From NCBI GenBank assembly GCA_964345555.1, contig CAYFRD010000029.1, forward strand, positions 1-19,284: DNA of 19,284 bases, written 5' to 3'. The position numbers and the translations under genes were made by a program. Below the pieces are notes generated by a model, which was not told the DNA's origin, did not search any database, and saw only the letters and a program-made list of their open reading frames with translations. This document shows positions 8,151 to 15,161 of this stretch, piece after piece; positions within the stretch are counted from its first letter, which is position 1; each line of letters begins with the position of its first letter. Origin of the DNA: Peptoniphilus_E sp964345555. Its GTDB lineage: Bacteria; Bacillota; Clostridia; Tissierellales; Peptoniphilaceae.

Positions 8151-9248
8151 CTAATTTGCCAGTCTTACAGGAAGAACCAGGTAGATATAATCAGGGTCAT
8201 CTTCTTCATTTACTATACAAGGGTTAACCGAATCTGTGAAATTCAGTTTTAAATTGTCTCCGTTCATATTTTTTATTCCTTCAAGTAGGTATTTTGAATT
8301 GAAGGCTATTTTCAGTTCATCTCCGTCAACTTGCGACTCCACATTTTCCTTTACAGAACCTATTTCTGAATTGGAAGTAATCAATATGTCGGAATTGTTG
8401 ATGTCCAATTTTACCAAGTTCGCTCTTTCTTCCTTAGCTAATAAAGATGCTCTTTCAAGGGCACTTTGTAATTGAAGTATGTTGGCAGTGGCTGTTGTAC
8501 TGTGATCTTTTCTTATTAGTCCGTCGTAGTTGAAAAATTCTCCTGAGATCAATGTGCTGTATAGTTCAGTATTTTCAAGAGTGAATCTGATTTGATTGAT
8601 GTTTAGATCTATTTTTATCGCCTTTTCTTCTTCTCCGATTATTTTTACCAATTCATTTAATGCTCTGGCAGGTATTATAGCTGAAGTGCTGATTTGCGTA
8701 TTGGTTTTTATGCTTTTAAGAGCCATTCTGAATCCGTCCAATGCTACGAAATTTATCATTCCCGGAACTACATCCATAAATACTCCTGTGAAATTTTTTC
8801 TGGTTTCATCCAAAGAAACTGCAAAGGTCGTCTTTCTTACGGCATCTTTGAAGCTTTCGGTGTTTATCTCAATGCTCTGCTCATCATCCATTCTGGGCAA
8901 ATCAGGAAATCCCGCTTCGTTTTGTACTTGTATATTGAAATCGGATCTTTTTGCATTTATATTCATATTGCTTTGTTCAACGGTGATATCTATTATTTCG
9001 TCTTGCAATCTTCTTGTTATTTCTCCAAAAAGCCTTGCATTTACTACGCATTTTCCGGGTTGATTAACGATGGTTGAGAGTTTGCTTTTTATGCTTACAG
9101 TTTCATCAGATGCGATTAAAGTGAGTTTATTTTCTTCAGCTATTAAAAGTATTCCTTCCAATATTTGCATAGTGGTTCTGCTGGAGATTGCTTTTTGAAC
9201 AATATTGATGTGTTTTACAAGTTCTTTTCTATTGACTTTTATTTTCAT
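8151..9248 (-). CDS. dnaN: DNA polymerase III beta subunit (sliding clamp)
   Basis: This 365-residue ring-forming clamp tethers DNA polymerase to the template and coordinates repair proteins. The protein starts MKIKVNRKELVKHI and ends LPVRL, both typical of DnaN, and has the normal length. I chose ATG at 9248 because GGAGG lies five bases before it. The in-frame TTG four codons upstream (9260) overlaps that ribosome binding site and is unlikely to be used. It is separated from dnaA by a 153-base spacer that carries DnaA boxes and a predicted unwinding element. Confidence 0.96.
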   Translation of the reverse strand: MKIKVNRKELVKHINIVQKAISSRTTMQILEGILLIAEENKLTLIASDETVSIKSKLSTIVNQPGKCVVNARLFGEITRRLQDEIIDITVEQSNMNINAKRSDFNIQVQNEAGFPDLPRMDDEQSIEINTESFKDAVRKTTFAVSLDETRKNFTGVFMDVVPGMINFVALDGFRMALKSIKTNTQISTSAIIPARALNELVKIIGEEEKAIKIDLNINQIRFTLENTELYSTLISGEFFNYDGLIRKDHSTTATANILQLQSALERASLLAKEERANLVKLDINNSDILITSNSEIGSVKENVESQVDGDELKIAFNSKYLLEGIKNMNGDNLKLNFTDSVNPCIVNEEDDPDYIYLVLPVRLAN

Positions 9249-9401
9249 TTTTTCCTCCAATCACATAAATAGTTATATAGATTAATAATAGTAATAGGGG
9301 TTGTTAATTTGTAGATAAGTACCTCAAAGTAAATAATCAACAATATTTGATAAGTTTTATAAAATGTGGATAACTTTGAATATTTATCTAAGTTACTAAC
9401 A
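9249..9401. other. dnaA-dnaN spacer: predicted DnaA-trio unwinding element and DnaA boxes
   Basis: The plus strand carries five consecutive TA(A/G) trinucleotides, TAATAATAGTAATAG (9283-9297), running into GGGG (to 9300). A DnaA box in minus orientation follows (TGTAGATAA, 9310-9318, one mismatch), and a perfect TGTGGATAA at 9365-9373. Read on the minus strand the order is box, C-rich run, then CTA/TTA repeats. This is the arrangement of the basal unwinding element described for the Bacillus subtilis dnaA-dnaN spacer, where DnaA loads on the single strand with the trio motif. The spacer is otherwise AT-rich and holds no gene. Confidence 0.7.
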
Positions 9402-10745
9402 TCACCCGGTTATTTCTTTTTTTAGATTATTGATCTTTATTTTTAAAGAAGTGTGCTTTTCCATATCCTTTTCAATTTTGTTATAGGCATGTATGACAGT
9501 TGAATGATCTCTTCCACCGAATTCTTCTCCGATTTTAGGAAGGGATAAATCTGTCAACTCTCTAGTTATAAACATGGCTATTTGCCTTGGATAGGCTATG
9601 TTTCTGGTCCTTTTTTTGGAGTTAATATCCGTAACTGAGATGTTGAAATGTTTACATACAACTTCTTTTATAATTTCCGTGTTTATTTCCTTTTCTTTCT
9701 TTGTGTTGTATATATCCTTTAAAATTATCTCAGCAGTTTCTTCATTGATGGAATTGGAAGTAAGTTTTGAATATGCCATTATTCTTGATAGAGCACCTTC
9801 AAGTTCTCTTATATTGCTTTTTACATTTTTGGCTATGAAATTTATCACATCTTCTGAAACGTCATATCCCTCATTATCTGCCTTAGATCTTAGTATTGCA
9901 ATTCTTGTTTCAAGGTCGGGCGGTTGAATATCCACCACAAGTCCCCATGCAAATCTCGATATCAATCTTTCTTCAAGGGATTTTATCTCTTGAGGCGGCT
10001 TGTCCGAAGTAAGCACTATCTGTTTATTTTGGCTGTGAAGTTCATTGAAAGTGTGAAAGAATTCCTCCATAGTTCTGTCTTTGTCGGCGATAAATTGAAT
10101 ATCGTCAATAAGAAGTATGTCCACTTTTCTGTACTTGTTTCTGAACTTTTCATTTTGATTTGTTTGAATGGAATTTATAAGTTCGTTGGTGAATTGCTCA
10201 CTTGTGACATAGAGTATTTTTTTACTTTCATCTAAATTGTTTACAAAGTGACCTATTGCTTGCATCAAGTGAGTTTTGCCCAGACCTACGCCTCCATATA
10301 AAAATAAAGGATTGGAGTGAGCTTCTGAAGGATCTTCGTAATTTTCAGCTACTGCAAGAGATGCAGCATGGGCGAATTCGTTACTCTTACCCACTACGAA
10401 ATTTTCAAAAATATATTTAGGATTAAGTCTTGTAGCCGGTCTGTATTCTTTAATATTGCGATTGGATATCGGCATGTCTTCATCTTCAGTCAAAATTACC
10501 ACATCATAATCTTCTCCCATAATCTCCTTTATGCATTTCTTTACTATTCTGAGCTGCGATGGATTATTAGTAAGTCTTGCCTTGATAAAATCTATAGGAA
10601 CAGTGACATAGAAGATTTTTTTATCTTCGTTTATCTCCTTTAATTTCATATCTTTAAACCAAGTATCAAAAGAAACAGAGGTTATGGATTGAGCTTGGAG
10701 TTTATTCATGATATCGTTCCATAAATTATTTAATTTTATGTCCAT
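9402..10745 (-). CDS. dnaA: Chromosomal replication initiator DnaA
   Basis: This 447-residue AAA+ protein binds DnaA boxes and melts the origin. Domain I is about residues 1-80 and a short linker follows to about 105. The AAA+ domain has Walker A GGVGLGKT (151-158) and Walker B ILLIDDIQF. The C-terminal DNA-binding domain carries the signature GGRDHSTVIHAYNKIE. The length is typical of Firmicutes DnaA with a short linker. The ATG at 10745 follows GGAGG by five bases. DnaA-box clusters flank the gene on both sides, so autoregulation is likely. Confidence 0.97.
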   Translation of the reverse strand: MDIKLNNLWNDIMNKLQAQSITSVSFDTWFKDMKLKEINEDKKIFYVTVPIDFIKARLTNNPSQLRIVKKCIKEIMGEDYDVVILTEDEDMPISNRNIKEYRPATRLNPKYIFENFVVGKSNEFAHAASLAVAENYEDPSEAHSNPLFLYGGVGLGKTHLMQAIGHFVNNLDESKKILYVTSEQFTNELINSIQTNQNEKFRNKYRKVDILLIDDIQFIADKDRTMEEFFHTFNELHSQNKQIVLTSDKPPQEIKSLEERLISRFAWGLVVDIQPPDLETRIAILRSKADNEGYDVSEDVINFIAKNVKSNIRELEGALSRIMAYSKLTSNSINEETAEIILKDIYNTKKEKEINTEIIKEVVCKHFNISVTDINSKKRTRNIAYPRQIAMFITRELTDLSLPKIGEEFGGRDHSTVIHAYNKIEKDMEKHTSLKIKINNLKKEITG

Positions 10746-10785
10746 GTATACCTCCTCAATTAATAATTAACAAAATAGAAATGTT

Positions 10786-10816
10786 ATTATATTTATGTGT
10801 ATAAAAAAACTAACAA
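10786..10816 (-). promoter_or_regulatory. Possible dnaA promoter with embedded DnaA box
   Basis: On the minus strand TATAAT (10791-10786) lies 19 bases downstream of TTGTTA (10816-10811), a weak -35. A start near 10779 would leave a leader of about 35 bases before dnaA. The DnaA box TGTGTATAA (10796-10804) falls inside the spacer, so bound DnaA would block the promoter. The -10 is good; the -35 and spacer length are not. Confidence 0.4.
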
Positions 10817-10827
10817 AGTTATTAAAT

Positions 10828-10851
10828 ATGTTTATAAAATTTTATAAACAT
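10828..10851. repeat. 24-bp perfect palindrome in oriC
   Basis: The half-site ATGTTTATAAAA (10828-10839) is followed directly by its exact reverse complement (10840-10851). The palindrome therefore contains two head-to-head copies of the nonamer TTATAAACA. The same nonamer recurs twice more at 10918 and 10929, 11 bases apart. Confidence 0.9.
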
Positions 10852-11134
10852 GTAAATATGTGGATAAGTATGTATTGAAATTGGCTATATTATTACAAAA
10901 TGTCAAAAAAATAAGAGTTATAAACATTTTATAAACAAAATGTGAATAACTCCTATTATCAACAGTTGATTTTTATATCCACATCTCAAATTTTTATCTA
11001 CATTTATTTTAACAAATAAACCCAAACTTATCAACAACCCGTAAGATTTGAAAACTGCTGTTTTCAGCTTATTTTTAATATTTTTTACAAATTAAAAACG
11101 AAGTATTTTAAAATCTCTCTAAATGAGTAATTTC

Positions 11135-11163
11135 TTGACTTTTAATGAGGATTTTCATATAAT
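11135..11163 (+). promoter_or_regulatory. Sigma-A promoter of the rpmH operon
   Basis: TTGACT (11135-11140), an exact 17-base spacer and a perfect TATAAT (11158-11163) give a near-consensus promoter. Transcription would start near 11170, about 30 bases before the rpmH start codon. It is the strongest promoter visible in the window and points away from dnaA. Confidence 0.85.
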
Positions 11164-11198
11164 CTGTAAAGTATCCTTTAAGAAAGTAGGTGAAAAAT

Positions 11199-11333
11199 TT
11201 GAAAAGAACATACCAACCTAAAAACAGGCAAAGAAAAAGAGAACACGGTTTCAGAGCAAGAATGAAAACCAGATCAGGCAGAAATGTAATCAAGGCGAGA
11301 AGAAGAAAGGGCAGAAAAATTCTTTCAGCATAA
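11199..11333 (+). CDS. rpmH: Ribosomal protein L34
   Basis: This 44-residue, very basic protein begins MKRTYQPKNRQRKREHGFRA and ends GRKILSA, the typical L34 pattern of a small rRNA-binding protein of the 50S subunit. The start is a TTG at 11199 with AGGTG about six bases before it. This is the first gene after the origin promoter, immediately upstream of rnpA as in nearly all bacteria. The stop codon is four bases before the rnpA ATG. Confidence 0.95.
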   Translation: MKRTYQPKNRQRKREHGFRARMKTRSGRNVIKARRRKGRKILSA

Positions 11334-11337
11334 GCTA

Positions 11338-11667
11338 ATGAATATGAAGGATTGTTATCTAAGAAAAAATATTGATTTTCAAAGGGTATATAAAAAACGA
11401 AATATAAATGGAAATAGACACATTACCGTATTTTTTAAGAAAAACAGCTTAGACCGCAAAAGGGTGGGATTTACCATCACTAAAAAATTAGGCAATGCAG
11501 TTGTAAGAAACAAACTCAAGAGAAGATTGAGAGAAATATACAGATCTAACTTTTCTTTGATAAAAGAAGGATATGACTATATATTTGTTATGAAAAAATC
11601 TTCTGTGGATTTATCCTATGCTGAATTGGAAAAATCCTTTAAACACATTTGTAAAAAAATAGGGTGA
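11338..11667 (+). CDS. rnpA: Ribonuclease P protein component
   Basis: This 109-residue protein is the protein subunit of RNase P, which helps the catalytic RNA process the 5' ends of tRNA precursors. The conserved RNR-type motif is clear: RVGFTITKKLGNAVVRNKLK followed by RRLREIYR. Start choice: ATG at 11338; a second ATG two codons later (11344) is possible. Neither has a good Shine-Dalgarno, so translation probably depends on coupling to rpmH, whose stop lies four bases upstream. The end overlaps the region used as the yidD ribosome binding site. Confidence 0.94.
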   Translation: MNMKDCYLRKNIDFQRVYKKRNINGNRHITVFFKKNSLDRKRVGFTITKKLGNAVVRNKLKRRLREIYRSNFSLIKEGYDYIFVMKKSSVDLSYAELEKSFKHICKKIG

Positions 11668-11672
11668 TTTAT

Positions 11673-11888
11673 TTGAAAAGTGTAATGAAACTGATAATAA
11701 GATTTTATCAAAGGGTTATTTCTAAATATATATTAGTGGGATCTCATTGTAGATTTTATCCCACATGTTCTGAATATGCCTACCAAGCTTACGATAAGTA
11801 TGGATTTTTCAAGGGCACTTACTTGACTGTAAGGAGAATTTTAAAATGTCATCCTTTTCATAAGGGTGGATACGATCCTCTAGTATAA
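11673..11888 (+). CDS. yidD: YidD membrane protein insertion efficiency factor
   Basis: This 71-residue protein has the family signature CRFYPTCSEYAYQA and the later CHPFHKGGYDPLV. YidD is a small membrane-associated protein that helps YidC-dependent insertion. I chose TTG at 11673 (MKSVMKLIIRFYQRV) because GGGTGA lies five bases upstream. The in-frame GTG at 11664 overlaps the rnpA stop and that ribosome binding site, and the later ATG (11685) has no ribosome binding site. The yidC ATG follows nine bases after its stop. Confidence 0.9.
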   Translation: MKSVMKLIIRFYQRVISKYILVGSHCRFYPTCSEYAYQAYDKYGFFKGTYLTVRRILKCHPFHKGGYDPLV

Positions 11889-11897
11889 GGAGGCATA

Positions 11898-12623
11898 ATG
11901 AGTGCTATAAGCAGAGTGCTTGGAATGTTTTTAAAATTTGTATATGATGTAATTGCCGCAGCATTACCAAGCGAACCTGAAAACATATCTTTTTTTGCTA
12001 TTTCAATAATCATAGCCACGATTATAATAAAACTCGCAGTACTTCCCGTCAATATATCCATGATGAGAAATCAAAAGAAAATGGCGGAACTGCAACCTGA
12101 ACTTGAAAAATTGCAAAAAAAATATAAAAATGATCCTCAAACTCTTGCCATGAAACAGCAAAAACTTTACAAGGATTCCAACTATAATGTTTTTGCGGGT
12201 TGTCTACCGATGATAGTGCAGATGATTGTACTTATCGCATTTTATAGAGTTTTTATGGAACCGGCAAAGTACGCCTTTACAGACGCAACATTTTTCAACA
12301 GCATGAATAAAAACTTTTTCTATATTGACAGTCTGGAAAGCGTAGATAAAACTATGATACTTGCTGGCGTAGCAGGTATAACCACATTCTTGACTTCATT
12401 TGTAACTATGAAAAACCCTGCATCACAAGCGACGCAGACAGCTCAAACAAAATCAATGCAAAGCACCATGATGATAGTCATGCCGCTTATGATATTTTGG
12501 ATGGGTAGAAATTTTCAATCGGGACTTCTTTTGTACTGGGTTGTCGGAAATATATTCTCAGTAATACAACAGTTAATAACCAACAAAATGGTCTCAAGGA
12601 AAGTAGCGGAGGAAGTTAAATGA
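11898..12623 (+). CDS. yidC: YidC/Oxa1/SpoIIIJ membrane protein insertase
   Basis: This 241-residue insertase places and folds inner-membrane proteins, with or without SecYEG. It has about five membrane segments, a basic coiled region after the first core segment (MAELQPELEKLQKKYKNDP) and the conserved GLLLYWVVGNIFSVIQQ in the last segments. It lacks the lipobox signal peptide found in Bacillus SpoIIIJ. The hydrophilic-groove arginine (SpoIIIJ Arg73, ILIRLLILP) is lysine here (K45 in IIIKLAVLP), so a positive charge is kept. The ATG at 11898 follows AAGGAGG. Its end overlaps the start of jag by four bases. Confidence 0.93.
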   Translation: MSAISRVLGMFLKFVYDVIAAALPSEPENISFFAISIIIATIIIKLAVLPVNISMMRNQKKMAELQPELEKLQKKYKNDPQTLAMKQQKLYKDSNYNVFAGCLPMIVQMIVLIAFYRVFMEPAKYAFTDATFFNSMNKNFFYIDSLESVDKTMILAGVAGITTFLTSFVTMKNPASQATQTAQTKSMQSTMMIVMPLMIFWMGRNFQSGLLLYWVVGNIFSVIQQLITNKMVSRKVAEEVK

Positions 12624-13474
12624 ATTATGTAATTAAAAGAGCAAAAACTGTAGAAGAAGCTGTAAGTGAGGCTCTAAAAGAATTAAAACTGAATAAGGAT
12701 CAAGTAAAAATCGAAATACTTGAAGAACCTTCAAAGGGGTTTCTGGGACTTATAGGTTCTAAGGAAGCCACGGTTAAAGTCTCAAAACTGCAAACCAACT
12801 CCGATATATTGAGGGAAATATTCAGCAATTCTTACTCAGAGAAGAGTCAAAATGACCCAATAGGGGATAAAACTGAAAACAACGAAATAAGAATAAAAGA
12901 TTACCACAGAGATGACAAGATTATAAAAGAAGAAATGATAAAAAATGAAGTGGAATACTTTGACGATGATGATATAGTACATGAAAATGAAGACGTCGTA
13001 CAAAGTGACACAAGAGAAATAGACTCCATAATCAGAGAATTTTTAGACAAAATACTCACATCCTTAGATCTTGACTATGAACTTGCCATCGAGAGAAAAG
13101 ACAATCAAATAGATGTGGAAATACGTGGAGATGAACAAAAACTCGGAATTGTAATCGGAAAAAGAGGTGTTACGCTGGATTCAATCCAATATATTCTAAG
13201 CCTATTGGTCAACAAGGCTTCGAATGAATATATAAGAGTGGTATTGGATTCTTCAAACTACAGACAAAAGAGAAGGGAAACTCTCAGGGAATTGGCGGAA
13301 AAAATGGCGGCAAAGGTATTGTCAACCAACAGATCCGTAAGACTTGAGCCGATGAATTCTCTGGACAGAAAAATAATCCATGAAGCCCTTCAAAGCTACG
13401 AAGGAGTAATAACTCACTCCGAGGGCAAAGATCCCTTTAGAAAAGTGGTAATTCAAAAGGAAAGAAAGTATTAA
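12620..13474 (+). CDS. jag: Jag/KhpB RNA-binding protein
   Basis: This 284-residue protein has the three usual parts. A Jag_N domain occupies about residues 1-55, with KGFLGLIGSKEA near its end. A long acidic, low-complexity linker covers about 60-130. The KH domain has the GxxG loop GKRG (180-183), and the C-terminal R3H domain has R250 and H254 in DRKIIHEAL. KhpB proteins bind many RNAs and affect cell division and wall growth in Gram-positives. The ATG overlaps the end of yidC (ATGA), with GGAGG seven bases before it, so the two are translationally coupled. It is the last gene of the rpmH operon. Confidence 0.92.
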   Translation: MNYVIKRAKTVEEAVSEALKELKLNKDQVKIEILEEPSKGFLGLIGSKEATVKVSKLQTNSDILREIFSNSYSEKSQNDPIGDKTENNEIRIKDYHRDDKIIKEEMIKNEVEYFDDDDIVHENEDVVQSDTREIDSIIREFLDKILTSLDLDYELAIERKDNQIDVEIRGDEQKLGIVIGKRGVTLDSIQYILSLLVNKASNEYIRVVLDSSNYRQKRRETLRELAEKMAAKVLSTNRSVRLEPMNSLDRKIIHEALQSYEGVITHSEGKDPFRKVVIQKERKY

Positions 13475-13488
13475 AATTCATACTGAAG

Positions 13489-13523
13489 AAAAAAGCTATG
13501 GACATCAAGTTCATAGCTTTTTT
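13489..13523 (+). terminator. Intrinsic terminator of the rpmH-jag operon
   Basis: AAAAAAGCTATG (13489-13500) pairs perfectly with CATAGCTTTTTT (13512-13523). A further GAC/GTT pairing closes a five-base loop. The T-run follows directly. It lies 15 bases after the jag stop codon. The A-run on the left arm means it may also work on the other strand, but no gene there needs it. Confidence 0.9.
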
Positions 13524-13578
13524 GTAGTAGTTACCAATATTTTTATCAAGCTAAAATTATAAAAAGCAATAGTTTTAA

Positions 13579-13608
13579 TTGACAAAAGGATTTTATTTAA
13601 TGTATTAT
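13579..13608 (+). promoter_or_regulatory. Promoter of the dipeptide operon leader
   Basis: A perfect TTGACA (13579-13584) is followed after 18 bases by TATTAT (13603-13608), five of six matches. Transcription would begin near 13615, giving a leader of about 150 bases before the dipeptidase start. The stretch between the jag terminator and this promoter shows nothing else. Confidence 0.7.
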
Positions 13609-13614
13609 ATAAAT

Positions 13615-13736
13615 ATAGTTAAATAAGATTTAATGTGAATTATGTATGCTGCTTCATTTTGTGTGAGTTATAACAATAATTCAATAAGCTTGTGAGACCC
13701 AGCGAAACATTGTTTGATGTTTTGTTGGGTCTTTTT
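13615..13736 (+). ncRNA. Attenuator-like leader or small terminated RNA upstream of pepV
   Basis: Between the promoter at 13579 and the dipeptidase start at 13767 lies a transcribed stretch of about 120 bases ending in an intrinsic terminator (13695-13736). It could be a regulated leader of the pepV operon or an independent small RNA. A 17-codon ORF (ATG 13642, TGA 13693-13695, beginning MYAASFCVSY) ends on the first base of the terminator stem, as in peptide-controlled attenuators, but it lacks a clear ribosome binding site. I do not recognise a known riboswitch or a T-box sequence in it. Confidence 0.5.
13695..13736 (+). terminator. Strong intrinsic terminator directly before the dipeptidase gene
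   Basis: AGACCCAGCGAAACAT (13695-13710) pairs along all 16 positions (two G-U pairs) with ATGTTTTGTTGGGTCT (13717-13732), around a six-base loop and followed by T5. It lies 15 bases before the AAAGGAGGAG ribosome binding site of pepV, with no room for another promoter in between. Confidence 0.85.
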
Positions 13737-13766
13737 GTATATAAACAGCTGAAAGGAGGAGATAAA

Positions 13767-15143
13767 TTGAATTTAGAAAAATATGTTGAAGATCAAAAGG
13801 ATGAAATGATAAGCACTCTTCAAGATGTAATAAGAATAAAAAGCGTAAGAGAAGATGCGAAGAAAGATGCCCCCTACGGACAGGGCGTTCTGGATTGCCT
13901 GAATCACGTTCTAAAAATTGCGGAAAGCATGGGATTTAAAACAGTAAACGTAGACAACTATATGGGTTATGCCGAATACGGTCAAGGTAAGGATATGGTG
14001 GCGGTGCTTGGTCATCTGGATGTGGTTCCTGAGGGAACAGGCTGGAGTATGGATCCCTACGGAGCGGATATCAAAGACGGAAATATATATGGAAGAGGAG
14101 CAATTGATGACAAGGGACCTGTGATTGCAAGTCTATATGCATTGAAAGCTGTCAAGGAATCGGGACTTGAAATTGGTAAAAGAATAAGAATACTCTTCGG
14201 AACCAATGAAGAAACAGGCAGCGAAGACATGAAGTACTACTTAGACAAAGGTGGAGAAGTTCCTGTGAGTGGTTTTACGCCTGATGGAGAATACCCGGCA
14301 ATAAACGGCGAAAAAGGAATAATAAATGTGACCTTCAAAAAAAATCTTACACCTGCAGGAGATTTAAAACTTGTTAAAATAGAAGGCGGCACAGCTCTCA
14401 ACGTGGCACCTGCCAATGCCTATGCAGAATTTTCCTGCGATGAAAAAACAAAGGTCGATTTAAAAAATTTACTCGAAGACGAAGAGGACATAAAAATCGA
14501 AATCACAGGCGAAGGATTTATAGTTAGAGCCAAAGGAAGAGAAGCACACGGTTCCACACCAGAAAAGGGCAAGAATGCCATAGGAAGGCTGCTAATCTTT
14601 TTAAATAAATTGCCTCTTGAAGGAGATTTAAAATCGGCAGTGAAATTTTTATCTGAAAAAATCGGACTGGAAACCAACGGCAAATCTTTGGGAATTGATT
14701 TATATGATGACATTTCAAAGGGTCTGACACTGAACATGGGGCTTTTAAATGCAGATGAAAATTCTTTAGAAGTGAAGATAAACTACAGATATCCCGTGAC
14801 TAAATCCTACGATGACTGCGCACCGAAAATGTATGAGGCATTTACTAACAACGGATTTGAAAAAGTAGCCGAAACCCATAAAAAATCTCTGTATATAGAT
14901 GAAAACACCGATTTTTTGCAAACTCTTTTAAAAGTATATGAAGAAAAAACGGGGAATGCGGCAAAACCCATATCCATAGGTGGAGGAACTTATGCAAAGG
15001 CGATTCCCAACATAGTTGCATACGGACCTATATTTCCGGGAGATGAAGTAAGAGAGCATTTACCCGACGAATTTATAGAGATAGACAAGCTGATGGCCAA
15101 TGCAAAAATCTATGCAGAGGCAATGTATAGACTTGCAAAATAA
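13767..15143 (+). CDS. pepV: M20 family dipeptidase (PepV/Sapep type)
   Basis: This 458-residue metallopeptidase removes amino acids from dipeptides in the cytoplasm. M20 residues are all visible: H83 and D85 in GHLDVVPEGTGW, D115 in GRGAIDDKGP, the catalytic base and ligand E148/E149 in GTNEETGSED, D173 in FTPDGEYP, and H431 in REHLPDE. The lid-domain pattern EAHGSTPEKG is also present. I chose TTG at 13767 (MNLEKYVED) because AAAGGAGGAG lies just upstream. An in-frame GTG at 13692 would put its first codons inside the terminator hairpin and is rejected. It is the first gene of an operon with an epimerase and a membrane protein. Confidence 0.9.
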   Translation: MNLEKYVEDQKDEMISTLQDVIRIKSVREDAKKDAPYGQGVLDCLNHVLKIAESMGFKTVNVDNYMGYAEYGQGKDMVAVLGHLDVVPEGTGWSMDPYGADIKDGNIYGRGAIDDKGPVIASLYALKAVKESGLEIGKRIRILFGTNEETGSEDMKYYLDKGGEVPVSGFTPDGEYPAINGEKGIINVTFKKNLTPAGDLKLVKIEGGTALNVAPANAYAEFSCDEKTKVDLKNLLEDEEDIKIEITGEGFIVRAKGREAHGSTPEKGKNAIGRLLIFLNKLPLEGDLKSAVKFLSEKIGLETNGKSLGIDLYDDISKGLTLNMGLLNADENSLEVKINYRYPVTKSYDDCAPKMYEAFTNNGFEKVAETHKKSLYIDENTDFLQTLLKVYEEKTGNAAKPISIGGGTYAKAIPNIVAYGPIFPGDEVREHLPDEFIEIDKLMANAKIYAEAMYRLAK

Positions 15144-15161
15144 TCAAGGAGGTAGAAGGAA

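Larger units (their letters stand above)
10746..11134. other. oriC: DnaA-box cluster between dnaA and rpmH
   Basis: No gene lies here. I count eleven nonamers within about one mismatch of TTATNNACA. Minus orientation: TGTGTATAA 10796-10804, TGTTTATAA 10829-10837, TGTGGATAA 10859-10867 (perfect), TGTGAATAA 10941-10949. Plus orientation: TTATAAACA at 10842-10850, 10918-10926 and 10929-10937; TTATCAACA at 10956-10964 and 11028-11036; ATATCCACA 10975-10983; TTATCTACA 10994-11002. A small hairpin (TGAAAAC/GTTTTCA, 11049-11066) and a very AT-rich stretch (about 11070-11115) follow. The divergent dnaA and rpmH operons mark this as the origin of bidirectional replication. Confidence 0.9.

Noticed and set aside
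9249..9260. dnaN start at TTG 9260 (MEEKMKIK)
   Set aside because: This codon overlaps the GGAGG ribosome binding site that serves the ATG at 9248.
11049..11069. Hairpin (TGAAAAC/GTTTTCA or GCTG/CAGC) with a nearby T-rich stretch
   Set aside because: It is short, no upstream rightward gene needs terminating, and it lies in origin DNA; a terminator call is not supported.
11108..11293. 61-codon minus-strand ORF across the rpmH promoter
   Set aside because: It is antisense to rpmH and its near-consensus promoter, and has no ribosome binding site.
13615..13736. T-box or known riboswitch in the pepV leader
   Set aside because: I found no T-box motif (AGGGTGGNACCGCG) and no conserved core of the riboswitch classes I know; the leader is short and AT-rich.
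13692..13766. N-terminal extension of the dipeptidase starting at GTG 13692
   Set aside because: The extra 25 codons lie within the terminator hairpin, and the AAAGGAGGAG site points to TTG 13767, which gives a normal PepV N terminus.
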